Below, piece after piece: positions 1 to 7,887 of a stretch of 64,000 bases of DNA. The DNA is from Rhizobium subbaraonis. Lineage in GTDB: Bacteria; Pseudomonadota; Alphaproteobacteria; Rhizobiales; Rhizobiaceae. The position numbers and the translations under genes were made by a program. The first letter of the stretch is position 1; every line of letters begins with the position of its first letter. The stretch covers positions 248,001 to 312,000 of the forward strand of contig NZ_OBQD01000001.1 in NCBI RefSeq assembly GCF_900220975.1, given 5' to 3'. The notes under the pieces are model-generated. The model saw only the letters and a list, made by a program, of their open reading frames with translations. It did not search any database and was not told the DNA's origin.

Positions 1-774
1 GAGGTCGTTGATGCGATGACCCTGGTCGCGCAGGCGGATGACCGTTCCTTCGGTCGTGCCCGCAGTGAGCGGCACCTTCAGCGATTCGCCCTCGACCTCG
101 AGCGTCATTTTCGCCTGTTTGACGAGGTCCGTGACCGATACCGTCAGGTCGCAGGCGAGATCGGGTGCCTTTTCGACCGCCGGACGGGTGCCACGGATCC
201 GGCGCATGAGGCCGGAAATGATATCGGCAGCGACAATCGTGCGGCGCGCCGGAGCGGGCGCGTAGGGGGTCTCGTCGGCGGAGGTGGCCGGCTGAGCCTT
301 GGGCGATGCGGATCTTTCTGCCGTGCCGGCCCCCGTCACGGCTCCAGTCCCGGCCGACGGCTGTGCGGTGGTGCCGGGGGCGGCGGCCGCACCGGATGCC
401 GGCGACTGCTGGCGGGCATCCACGCCGAAGATGCGCGAGACCATGTCTTCGGCCGTCTCGCTCGCGTTCGGGGCAGGGTCGGGCTGTGTCTTGCGCGCGC
501 TCTGCTGGCGGCGCATCTGTTCCATGCGGCGCAGTTCCATCTCGCGGCGGACCTCGGCGTCGCGGTGCGCGCGGTCATATTTGCTGCGTTTGTCCGGATC
601 GCGCAGGAGCTCGTAGGCGCGGCCCGCTTCGGTGAAGCGGATGTTGGCGAACGGGTCGTCCTGATTCTGGTCGGGGTGGACGGCCTTGGCAAGCGTGCGC
701 CAGGCAGCCTTGATCTCTTCCTGTTCGGCATCGCGCCGCACGCCCAGCACCCTGTAAGGATCACGCATCAACAT
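1..774 (-). CDS. DnaJ-domain molecular chaperone (partial, C-terminus outside window)
   Basis: Hsp40-type co-chaperone that should stimulate the ATPase of a DnaK partner in the cytoplasm. The first ~65 residues are a J domain with the HPD tripeptide (AKAVHPDQNQ). A charged stretch follows, then a long Ala/Pro/Thr linker, then the start of a C-terminal region of the DnaJ substrate-binding type (about residues 200-258, ending VIRLRDQGHRIND). There is no glycine-rich or zinc-finger segment, so this is a CbpA/class II-like protein, not DnaJ itself. 258 codons are present and the frame is open to base 1. ATG codons at 774 and 768 are both possible starts, with no strong ribosome site at either. 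Family call firm; exact client or partner unknown. Confidence 0.85.
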   Translation of the reverse strand, partial: MLMRDPYRVLGVRRDAEQEEIKAAWRTLAKAVHPDQNQDDPFANIRFTEAGRAYELLRDPDKRSKYDRAHRDAEVRREMELRRMEQMRRQQSARKTQPDPAPNASETAEDMVSRIFGVDARQQSPASGAAAAPGTTAQPSAGTGAVTGAGTAERSASPKAQPATSADETPYAPAPARRTIVAADIISGLMRRIRGTRPAVEKAPDLACDLTVSVTDLVKQAKMTLEVEGESLKVPLTAGTTEGTVIRLRDQGHRINDL

Positions 775-953
775 CAGCCCGTCTCGTCCCTTGTGGGAGC
801 CTTGCTGCTCCGGTCTTCGGCCGGACTCGCTGCAGAGCCCGCGGGGATCGATGATGCCGGCAACCTCCTAACTGATGGTTACACGCGGAGGAAGCAGAAT
901 CGCATAAGGTGTACAAGGCGTTATCAGGCCGGTCCCGAGCCTCTGAAACGGCC

Positions 954-1361
954 CTATCCCTGGCGGTCGAAGCGCGTCAGCGACCAGGTTCCGTCGCCAC
1001 CCACGCAAGCGCGGCCGTCATAATTCGAAATCCCGGTATAGGAATGCAGCGTCGTGGTGAAGTCGCGGCAGGTCCGTCCGGCATCGTCGCTACGTTCGGC
1101 GACGCCGGTCACGACGCCGGCACTGCCGGACACGGCATTTGCCCAGGGGATCGGGTTGCCGGCATTGCGCGTCAGGTCGGCGGAGGAAACGGCGTTGCGC
1201 ACCGTGGCGGCGTCCGAGGTGTTGTCCGTACGCTCGCCCGGCACGGCGCTGGTCTTCACGGACCTGTCCACCTGCATGTCGGAGGCGAGATCGAGGCCGC
1301 CGGCCATGCAGCCCGCAAGCGGCAGGACGCACAGCGCCACGGCGGCAAGCCGCGGCGTCAT
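954..1361 (-). CDS. small surface lipoprotein, RT0821/Lpp0805-like
   Basis: 135-residue predicted lipoprotein. The start at 1361 gives a short signal sequence (MTPRLAAVALCVLPLAGC) ending in a lipobox with the acylated Cys at residue 18. The mature part ends in a domain like the RT0821/Lpp0805 (17-kDa surface antigen related) family, with the motif CRDFTTTLHSYTGISNYDG and a second Cys-containing strand before ..GDGTWSLTRF. The open frame extends upstream to 1475, but that part is not signal-like and would run into the divergent pdxH. It is divergent from pdxH with about 90 bp between starts. Export and lipid anchoring are inferred from the lipobox; function is not known for this family. Confidence 0.75.
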   Translation of the reverse strand: MTPRLAAVALCVLPLAGCMAGGLDLASDMQVDRSVKTSAVPGERTDNTSDAATVRNAVSSADLTRNAGNPIPWANAVSGSAGVVTGVAERSDDAGRTCRDFTTTLHSYTGISNYDGRACVGGDGTWSLTRFDRQG

Positions 1362-1453
1362 CGTCCAGAATATCGTTGTCTCCCGTGGCGACTTTGCTAT
1401 GACTTCAACTCCTGCACGCCCCAACGGGACGAAGATCGGCATTGGATTCAAAT

Positions 1454-2083
1454 ATGAGCGAGATTGAGTTAACAACCGGTGACTTCACCGAGGAAAGCGA
1501 GCCCTTTTCGCTTTTCGGAAAGTGGCTGGAAGATGCCGGCAAGAGCGAGCCGAACGATCCCAACGCGGTGGCGCTGGCCACGGTGGACGCCTCTGGATTG
1601 CCGAATGTGCGCATGGTGCTCTTGAAGGGATTCGATGAACGCGGATTCGTCTTCTACACCAATTTCGAAAGTCAGAAAGGCCAGGAGATCCTGAGCGCGG
1701 GCAAGGCGGCAATGTGTTTCCACTGGAAATCGCTCCGTCGGCAGGTCCGCGTGCGCGGTCCCGTCGAAGTCGTCTCGGACGAGGAGGCGGACATCTATTA
1801 TGCCTCCCGTCCGCGCGGCAGCCGCATCGGCGCCTGGGCATCCAAACAGTCAAGGCCCCTGGAAGGCCGTTTTGCGCTCGAGAAGGCTGTGGCCGAGTAC
1901 ACTGCCCGTTATGCGATCGGCGAAATTCCGCGCCCGTCATACTGGTCCGGCTTCCGCATCAAGCCGGTGTCGATCGAATTCTGGCACGATCGCGCCTTCC
2001 GGCTGCATGACCGCATGGAGTTCCGCCGTCCGGCCGGACCGGAGGGCGAGGGGGGCTGGGAAAAGGTCCGTATGTACCCCTGA
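1454..2083 (+). CDS. pdxH: pyridoxamine 5'-phosphate oxidase
   Basis: FMN enzyme that oxidises pyridoxamine/pyridoxine 5'-phosphate to pyridoxal 5'-phosphate, the last step of vitamin B6 cofactor synthesis and salvage. 209 residues, the normal length. Recognisable blocks are [10 protein letters not shown] and [12 protein letters not shown] (FMN-phosphate contacts), [26 protein letters not shown] and the C-terminal FRLHDRMEF...[12 protein letters not shown] at 1442 is in frame, but the ATG at 1454 ([11 protein letters not shown]) matches the usual rhizobial N-terminus. It is a monocistronic unit closed by a strong terminator directly after the stop. Confidence 0.97.
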   Translation: MSEIELTTGDFTEESEPFSLFGKWLEDAGKSEPNDPNAVALATVDASGLPNVRMVLLKGFDERGFVFYTNFESQKGQEILSAGKAAMCFHWKSLRRQVRVRGPVEVVSDEEADIYYASRPRGSRIGAWASKQSRPLEGRFALEKAVAEYTARYAIGEIPRPSYWSGFRIKPVSIEFWHDRAFRLHDRMEFRRPAGPEGEGGWEKVRMYP

Positions 2084-2089
2084 TACGAT

Positions 2090-2122
2090 ATGGCGGCCGC
2101 CTTGGCCGCCATCTTGCTGTTC
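2090..2122 (+). terminator. Rho-independent terminator after pdxH
   Basis: A perfect 9-bp stem (ATGGCGGCC / GGCCGCCAT, arms 2090-2098 and 2104-2112) with a 5-nt loop, followed by a T-rich tail (CTTGCTGTTCTTC), 7 bases after the pdxH stop. Confidence 0.8.
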
Positions 2123-2352
2123 TTCGGCCCTCAAACGATCGCGGCGCCGGCAGAAACCGCCTCCGAGTACCGCCCGCGAAAAGCGCGCGCAGTATACAAC
2201 TCCAATTGGTGTGATATATTTCCGGACAAGCAGGCAGGCGATTACGACCCACGGTCCTACACGGGGCCGAGTGTGCGGGTTTCGTTCACGCAAAGTCGTG
2301 CAACGCATACGGGCGAGACTGAATCCAAGGCATTGACGCGGAGGAGAGTTCT

Positions 2353-3543
2353 ATGGCCAGCAATCTTGTTTCCTATCTCATGCAGTTTCTGACGCCCGAC
2401 ACGATCGCGCGACTTGCGGCGGCGCTCGGGCTCGATGTCGACAAGGTCCAGCGCGGCGTTGCGGCGGCGGTTCCGGCCGTTCTCGCCGGGCTCGCGGGCA
2501 CCGCCACCCAGCCGGGCGGCGCCGAGAAGATCGCCGATGCCGCCCGCCAACAGAGCGGCGTGCTCGACAATCTCGGTGGCCTGCTTTCGGGCGGCAATCC
2601 CGGTTCGCTGGCCCAGACCGGGACGCAGCTGCTCTCGTCGATCTTCGGCGGCAACAGCAACGTGCTTGCCAATGCGGTCGGAAACTATTCCGGCCTCGGC
2701 GCAAATGGCGGGAGTTCGCTGCTCGGCATGCTGGCGCCGCTGGTTCTTGGCGGCATCGCCAAAAAGATGGGCTCCGATACCAGCGCCAGCGGCATTGCCG
2801 GTCTGTTGGCGAGCGAGAAGGACAACATCGCTGCCGCCCTGCCGCCAGGGCTCAAGGACATGCTGGCAAGCTCGGGGCTTCTCGGCTCGCTCGGTGGAAC
2901 GGCGCGCTCTGCGGCAAGTGCCGGCAGCGATGCTGCCGCGCGTGCCGCAGCGTCCGCCACGTCGGCCGCTCGGCAGACGTCGTCCGCCGCCGCCGCCACC
3001 GCCAACCGCGGCAGCAACTGGCTCTACTGGCTGATCGGGGCTCTGGCTCTGCTTGCCATCCTCTACTATCTGTTCGGCCGGCCGGCACAGCAGACGGCCG
3101 AAACCGCCCCCGAACCGACAGCACCGGCGCAGACCGAAACCCAGCCGGCGCCTGCCGAGCCGCAACCGCAGACACAGGCCGAAACGCCCGCCGCCACACC
3201 GGCGCCGGCCGGTGGCCTCGTCGTCGGCGGGGTCGATGTCGGCAAGCAGGTCACCGATACGCTTGCCAGCCTGCAGACGGCGCTTGGCGGCGTGACGGAT
3301 GCGGCAACGGCCCAGAGCGCATTGCCCCAGGTCCAGACCGCCACCGATGCGATCGACAAGGTCAGCGGCATGCTCGGACAGCTCTCCGCCGAGCAGAAGG
3401 CGTCCCTTGCCGCGCTCGCCAAGCCGTCGATCGACACGCTCAATGGGCTTTTTGACAAGGTCCTGGCGATCCCCGGTGTCTCCGACATACTCAAGCCGGC
3501 GATCGACGCCCTGCGCCCCAAACTGGCGGCACTCGTGACCTGA
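2353..3543 (+). CDS. DUF937 domain protein with single membrane anchor
   Basis: 396 residues. Residues ~1-150 form a DUF937 domain: Ala/Gly-rich helices with DTIARLAAALGLDVDKV and VLAGLAGTATQPGGAEKI at the front and SLLGMLAPLVLGGIAKKMG later. After a Ser/Ala linker, one transmembrane helix (~223-243, WLYWLIGALALLAILYYLFG) is followed by a Pro/Glu/Thr-rich spacer and a C-terminal helical domain (VGGVDVGKQVTDTLASLQTAL... to the end). The start has a good ribosome site (GGAGAG). The layout suggests a cytoplasmic DUF937 head and a periplasmic tail. DUF937 has no settled biochemical role. It sits just before another unrecognised gene and may be co-transcribed with it. Confidence 0.8.
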   Translation: MASNLVSYLMQFLTPDTIARLAAALGLDVDKVQRGVAAAVPAVLAGLAGTATQPGGAEKIADAARQQSGVLDNLGGLLSGGNPGSLAQTGTQLLSSIFGGNSNVLANAVGNYSGLGANGGSSLLGMLAPLVLGGIAKKMGSDTSASGIAGLLASEKDNIAAALPPGLKDMLASSGLLGSLGGTARSAASAGSDAAARAAASATSAARQTSSAAAATANRGSNWLYWLIGALALLAILYYLFGRPAQQTAETAPEPTAPAQTETQPAPAEPQPQTQAETPAATPAPAGGLVVGGVDVGKQVTDTLASLQTALGGVTDAATAQSALPQVQTATDAIDKVSGMLGQLSAEQKASLAALAKPSIDTLNGLFDKVLAIPGVSDILKPAIDALRPKLAALVT

Positions 3544-3579
3544 GCCGCGCATGAGAGCGTCCGAGCGGGGCTCGCATTC

Positions 3580-3616
3580 GGGCGGCGCAATCACCGATAG
3601 GTGAGATGCGCCGCCC
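3580..3616 (+). other. strong hairpin between the DUF937 gene and its neighbour
   Basis: Arms GGGCGGCGCA (3580-3589) and TGCGCCGCCC (3607-3616) pair perfectly, with an inner CACC/GGTG pairing. There is no T-run after it, so it may be an RNA-stabilising or attenuating structure and not a classic terminator. Confidence 0.5.
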
Positions 3617-3728
3617 GCACCACGCCGTACTCTCATAGGCAGACGGTCCCGTCGCGCGCCGCGCCGCCGCGGCCGCGCAAACGCCGCGAACAAAAAAGCG
3701 AAAACCAACCAGACCGGGAGATTTCAGC

Positions 3729-4226
3729 ATGGCTGACAAATCGACATTCACGCCCGAGGAATGGAGTGTCCTGCTGCAGGGCGTCATGGCCGCGGGCATC
3801 GCGGTGACGGCTGCCGAACCGAGCGGCCTCTGGGGAATGCTCAAGGAGGGCATGGCCAGCAGCCGGACGCTGCTGCAGGGCAAGGGAGGCACGGATACGA
3901 CATCGCTGACGACGGCGATCGTCGAGGGTTTCGAGAGCTCCGAGGGGCGGAAAGTCGCGCGCGAGGGGCTGGAGGCGCGGTTGAAGGGCGCCAAGCCCGA
4001 GGAGATAAAGGCGCGTTGCATCGATACGGTGCGCGAGGCCGCCGAGATTGTCGAGGCCAAGGCGCCGTCGGATGCGGCCGCCTTCAAGGGCTGGCTGCTG
4101 CAAATCAGCCAGAGCGTTGCCGAGGCGGCCAAGGAAGGGGGCTTCCTCGGCTTTGGCGGCACCTCGGTGAGTGATGCGGAGAAGGCGACCGTGGCGGAAA
4201 TCTCCAGCGCGCTGAAGGTCGCCTGA
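3729..4226 (+). CDS. conserved hypothetical protein, helical, 165 aa
   Basis: Not recognised to a named family. 165 residues, soluble, acidic and mostly helical, starting FTPEEWSVLLQGVMAAGIAVTAAEPSGLWG. A middle stretch (~85-115) rich in Glu/Lys looks amphipathic, and a short glycine turn (GGFLGFGG) is near the end. There is no signal peptide or membrane segment. The ATG at 3729 is preceded by GGGAGA. It follows the DUF937 gene on the same strand with a 185-bp gap holding a hairpin, so a functional link is possible but only inferred from position. Confidence 0.7.
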   Translation: MADKSTFTPEEWSVLLQGVMAAGIAVTAAEPSGLWGMLKEGMASSRTLLQGKGGTDTTSLTTAIVEGFESSEGRKVAREGLEARLKGAKPEEIKARCIDTVREAAEIVEAKAPSDAAAFKGWLLQISQSVAEAAKEGGFLGFGGTSVSDAEKATVAEISSALKVA

Positions 4227-4337
4227 GGGCTGTCCGGTCTCGCGGGGCGACCGGTTCGGCAGAAGGGGAACGGATGCGTTCTGCACGCGGTTTGGAAGCG
4301 TGCTTCTGTACCCTTCCATGTTACGCGACCGCTTTCG

Positions 4338-4460
4338 CTCTCCCCCTCATCCGCCCTGCCGGGCACCTTCTCCCCGCAGGCGGGGAGAAGGTGACAAGCG
4401 GAAAACGCATTCCATCTCCCTCTCACCGCTTGCGGGGAGAGGGCCGGGGTGAGGGGAAAA
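4338..4460. repeat. rhizobial intergenic palindromic repeat
   Basis: GC-rich element with alternating complementary blocks (CTCCCCCTCATCC, CCTTCTCCCCGC, GCGGGGAGAAGG, CTCTCACCGC, GCGGGGAGAGGGCCGGGG). It has the pattern of the abundant short intergenic repeat of Rhizobiaceae chromosomes and can fold into stacked hairpins between the convergent genes ending at 4226 and 4504. Family assignment is from memory of the pattern. Confidence 0.7.
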
Positions 4461-4503
4461 TGTACAATTGTCGCGTACTGTGGCGTCCTTCGCCGGAGCT
4501 GTC

Positions 4504-5559
4504 CTATCGGCGCATCAGCCGGAACGGGATGCCAGATGCCAGCGCGGACACATACTTGCGCTTCTGGTAGAGGCCGTTCACGGAGATGCGCGGCAACGCC
4601 ATCGGCTGGTCGAAGCTGCGCGCGTCAAGCGTGCCGGGCACAGTCGTCACCGCGAGGTCGAAGCCGGCTTCCACGGCGAGGCGGTGTTCGCGTGCGGTGA
4701 CGGTGGGGCTGAAGCCGTACGGATAGGCGAAGGCGACGGGGCGCACGCCGGTCAGGCACTGGATCCGCTCGGCCGACGCCTGCATTTCCTCGCGTGCCTC
4801 GTTCTCTTCCAGCCGCGCCAGCGCGCGGTGGCTGATCGTGTGGGCGCCGAGCGTGGCGAGCGGGTTAAGAGCCAGGCTCTTCAGTTCCGGTTCGCGCATG
4901 ATCAGCCGTTCGGTTATCAGGAGCGGATCGATCCCGTGCTGTTTTGCCAGCTTGTCGAGGGCGGCGACGGCGGTCATCTCGTCGGCCGTCTGGATGAAGG
5001 CGGCAAAGCGCGTAAAGGCGGCGTCCTTCTGCCAGGTCGTGGCAAGCGGCAGCGTGACGAGGCCGGAGCCGAAGTCGAATTCGACATGTGGCAGCGCGCG
5101 CAGCAGTTCCGTCAGCGTCTCCCACCAGATGCTGTGCGTCCGGCAGGCAAAGCCGCCGGTGACGAAGACGGTGAAGGGCACGCGATGCTCGGTGAAGATC
5201 GGCTGCGCATGCACCGCATTGTTGCGGTAGCCGTCGTCGAGCGTGAAGGCGGCGAAGCGTTCCTCGGGCCGTGCGATCGCCATGCGGGCGGCCATGTGGT
5301 GCAGGGCCACGAACTGGTAGCCCTCGCTTTCAAGCAGCCGGATCGTCTCGTCGAGGAATTCCGGCGTGATCTCCAGATGAGCATTGGGGTCGAAATCGTG
5401 GACCGTCTTCGGCCGCACGTGGTGCAGGGTGAATATGGCGCCGCGCCCGCGCGCGGATGTCATCAGGCCGGCACGCCCGGCGAGATTGGACAGTTCCAGT
5501 CCGCCGGTGATGGCCGCATGCTTCAGGCTGCGGCGCATAACATTTTTCAATGTCGGCAT
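4504..5559 (-). CDS. polysaccharide deacetylase family protein (NodB-like, CE4)
   Basis: 351-residue carbohydrate esterase 4 fold protein expected to remove acyl groups from a polysaccharide. Landmarks in order: TLHHVRP (~42-50), the metal/catalytic motif FAAFTLDDGYRNN (~122-135, the usual TFDDG with Leu for Phe), the zinc-binding GAHTISHRAL (~238-248, standing for HxxxH), then AFAYPYGFSP and the C-terminal ALPRISVNGLY. There is no clear signal peptide; the first 35 residues are basic and helical. Substrate cannot be told; surface polysaccharide or chitooligosaccharide-like chains are typical for the family. Single gene, convergent with the 165-residue gene, on the same strand as tldD. Confidence 0.85.
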   Translation of the reverse strand: MPTLKNVMRRSLKHAAITGGLELSNLAGRAGLMTSARGRGAIFTLHHVRPKTVHDFDPNAHLEITPEFLDETIRLLESEGYQFVALHHMAARMAIARPEERFAAFTLDDGYRNNAVHAQPIFTEHRVPFTVFVTGGFACRTHSIWWETLTELLRALPHVEFDFGSGLVTLPLATTWQKDAAFTRFAAFIQTADEMTAVAALDKLAKQHGIDPLLITERLIMREPELKSLALNPLATLGAHTISHRALARLEENEAREEMQASAERIQCLTGVRPVAFAYPYGFSPTVTAREHRLAVEAGFDLAVTTVPGTLDARSFDQPMALPRISVNGLYQKRKYVSALASGIPFRLMRR

Positions 5560-5660
5560 TTGCGCTCCGGTTGGCGGTTCTTCCTGCCGCCTTTATGGGC
5601 GCGTCATGGTATCCGTGCGGTTAACGAACCTCTGCGGCATGTCGCACCCGCGCGCAGCGA

Positions 5661-7076
5661 TCAGGCCTTGGTGCCGCCGACGGTGATCTGGTCCATGCGC
5701 AGATGCGGCTGGCCGACGCCGACGGGAACGCTCTGGCCGGCCTTGCCGCACATGCCGATCCCCGTGTCGAGTTTCGAATCGTTGCCGACCATGGTCACGC
5801 GCCGCATCGCGTCGGGCCCGTTGCCGATGATCATCGCGCCCTTGACCGGGGCTCCGATCTTGCCGTCCTCGATCAGATAGGCCTCGGTGCAGCCGAAGAC
5901 GAACTTGCCGGAGGTGATGTCCACCTGGCCGCCGCCGAAGGAGACGGCGTAGATGCCGTTCTTCACCGAAGCGATGATTTCGTCGGGCGTCTTGTCACCG
6001 GACAGCATGTAGGTGTTGGTCATACGTGGCATCGGCACATGCGCGTAGGACTGGCGGCGGCCGTTGCCGGTCGCCTGCATGCCCATCAGGCGCGCGTTCT
6101 GCCGGTCCTGCATGTAGCCGACGAGCTTTCCGTCCTCGATCAGGACGTTGTAGCCCGAGGGCGTGCCTTCGTCGTCCACCGTAAGCGAGCCGCGGCGGCT
6201 TTCGATCGTGCCGTCGTCGACCACGGTGACGCCCTTGGCCGCCACCTGCTCGCCGAGCAGGCCCGAAAACGCCGAGGTCTTCTTGCGGTTGAAGTCTCCC
6301 TCCAGTCCATGGCCGACCGCCTCGTGCAGCATCACGCCCGGCCAGCCGGAAGAGAGCACCACGTCCATCGTGCCGGCCGGTGCCTCGATCGCGCTGAGGT
6401 TCACGAGTGCCTGGCGCAATGCCTCGTCGGCGCCCTTCTTCCAGCTTTCGGTGGTGAGGAATTCGCCGAAGCCGCGCCGGCCTCCCATGCCGAACGACCC
6501 CGTTTCCTGCCGGTCGCCTTCGCCGACGACGACGGAAATGTTCAGGCGGGTCATGGGACGGATGTCGGTGACCCTGTGGCCGTCGGCGCGCAGGATGTTG
6601 ACCACCTGCCAGCTTGCGGCGATCGAGGCGGAGACCTGCCGCACCTTCGCGTCCTTGCCGCGCAGGTAGGCGTCGATCTCCTGCAGCAGCGTCACCTTCT
6701 CTTCGAAGCCGGGGCTGCCGATCGGATTTTCCGGGCCGTAGAGCCGGCGGTTGGTTCCCTGGGGTGCTGCGGAATAGGTGCCGGCATATCCGCGCGCAAC
6801 GGCGCCTGCAGCATCCGCCGCCCGCTTCAGCGCGGCAAGCGACATCTCGCCGGAATGGGCATAGCCCACCGCCTCGCCGGCGACGGCGCGCAGTCCGAAG
6901 CCCTGGTCCGTGTTGAAGCTGCCGCCCTTCAGGCGCCCGTTGTCGAAGGTCAGCGATTCCGCCTGCGCATGCTCCAGATAGAGCTCGCCGTCGTCGGCGT
7001 TCTTCAGCGTTTCCGCCAGCACCGCGCGAACCGTTGCCTCGTCGGCATCGAACAGTGAGGTCAGGTCGGTGTTCAT
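5661..7076 (-). CDS. tldD: metalloprotease TldD
   Basis: 471-residue subunit of the TldD/TldE (PmbA) cytoplasmic metalloprotease, which processes unfolded peptides such as modified-peptide precursors and the CcdA antitoxin in other bacteria. The zinc motif HEAVGHGLEGD (HExxxH) is intact around residue 250, and the C-terminal half has the usual GGGQVDITSGKFVFG and KLDTGIGMCGKAGQSVPVG blocks. The start at 7076 (MNTDLTSLFD) is chosen because AGGAG lies 6 bases upstream. A longer frame to 7103 has no such site. The TldE/PmbA partner is not in this window. Confidence 0.95.
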   Translation of the reverse strand: MNTDLTSLFDADEATVRAVLAETLKNADDGELYLEHAQAESLTFDNGRLKGGSFNTDQGFGLRAVAGEAVGYAHSGEMSLAALKRAADAAGAVARGYAGTYSAAPQGTNRRLYGPENPIGSPGFEEKVTLLQEIDAYLRGKDAKVRQVSASIAASWQVVNILRADGHRVTDIRPMTRLNISVVVGEGDRQETGSFGMGGRRGFGEFLTTESWKKGADEALRQALVNLSAIEAPAGTMDVVLSSGWPGVMLHEAVGHGLEGDFNRKKTSAFSGLLGEQVAAKGVTVVDDGTIESRRGSLTVDDEGTPSGYNVLIEDGKLVGYMQDRQNARLMGMQATGNGRRQSYAHVPMPRMTNTYMLSGDKTPDEIIASVKNGIYAVSFGGGQVDITSGKFVFGCTEAYLIEDGKIGAPVKGAMIIGNGPDAMRRVTMVGNDSKLDTGIGMCGKAGQSVPVGVGQPHLRMDQITVGGTKA

Positions 7077-7212
7077 GGGCGGCTCCTGGTGTACAGATAT
7101 CAAGCGTCGCGCCGCGCGGTTCGCATGAATGCGGTGCCGGCGCGCTGAAGCGGGTTGCCAGCTTATGTAGAGGCTCCCCCCGGCCGGGGCAAGCGACGGG
7201 GCTTCGCCGGGC

Positions 7213-7767
7213 TTATAGGCTGCCCGCCACCTCGCTTCGCACGCTTTCCATGATTTCGTCCGACAATGCGGGATCGTTGACGAGGCGGGCCATGACCAGG
7301 GCGCCGATCAGGCTGGAGAGGTCGGTTATCGCCTTCCGGCGGTCCGGCGCATTCCCCTGCCTCTCTTGCAGTTCCTGCAGCCGGGTGATCCGGGTGCGGA
7401 CATAGTCGGTTGCGGCCTGCCGCTCCTTCTCCGGCAACCGCGCCATTTCCGGCCCAAGCGCGGCGATCGCGCAGCCCGCGCCGGCATGCTCGCGATGCTC
7501 AGCGGACAGATAGGTCCCGGCGAACTGCGAGAGCGTCAGCGTCTCGGGCTCGGCATCGAGGCTCTTCCGCATAGCATCGGACAGGGCCTGCTCGGCCAGG
7601 TCGCCCTTCGACTTGAAGTGGCCGTAGAAGCCGCCATGCGTCAGTCCTGCGCCGCTCATCACCGCGTCGACGCCGACGGCATGGATTCCGTTCTCGCGAA
7701 ACAGCCGTGCGGCCGCATCGAGAATGCGCTTCCGGTTTTCCTTCGCCTGCTCCTTGGTCGGCCGCAT
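7213..7767 (-). CDS. TetR/AcrR family transcriptional regulator
   Basis: 184-residue one-component repressor. The N-terminal helix-turn-helix runs from NRKRILDAAARLFRENG through GVDAVMSGAGLTHGGFYGHFKSKGDL (residues ~11-57). The C-terminal ligand domain carries a Cys in AGAGCAIAALGPEMARLP, as in TetR_C_16/YxaF-like regulators of quinone or electrophile reductases. It is transcribed divergently from the aldo/keto reductase, and two perfect 14-bp palindromes lie between the starts, so self-repression and control of the reductase are likely. The inducing ligand is unknown. Confidence 0.9.
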   Translation of the reverse strand: MRPTKEQAKENRKRILDAAARLFRENGIHAVGVDAVMSGAGLTHGGFYGHFKSKGDLAEQALSDAMRKSLDAEPETLTLSQFAGTYLSAEHREHAGAGCAIAALGPEMARLPEKERQAATDYVRTRITRLQELQERQGNAPDRRKAITDLSSLIGALVMARLVNDPALSDEIMESVRSEVAGSL

Positions 7768-7802
7768 TTCGTCTTCCTCCGAGATTGTGCTTGACAGATT
7801 AT

Positions 7803-7843
7803 ATGACGGTCGTCATTTATATTCAACACATGACGGTCGTCAT
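7803..7843. promoter_or_regulatory. double palindromic operator for the TetR regulator
   Basis: ATGACGGTCGTCAT occurs twice, at 7803-7816 and 7830-7843. Each is a 6-bp inverted repeat with a 2-bp centre, 27 bp apart centre to centre, in the 120-bp gap between divergent tetR-type and reductase genes. A further half copy (GATCGTCA) is at 7853-7860. Confidence 0.85.
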
Positions 7844-7887
7844 TTAAAAATCGATCGTCAGTTCACCGACCAGAAGGAAATTCGGAT

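Noticed and set aside
16-1023. 335-residue plus-strand frame over the DnaJ-like and lipoprotein genes
   Set aside because: It crosses two supported minus-strand genes and has no domain.
2090-2392. 100-residue open frame after pdxH with a signal-like N-terminus
   Set aside because: Its first codons are the pdxH terminator stem and its end runs into the DUF937 gene in another frame.
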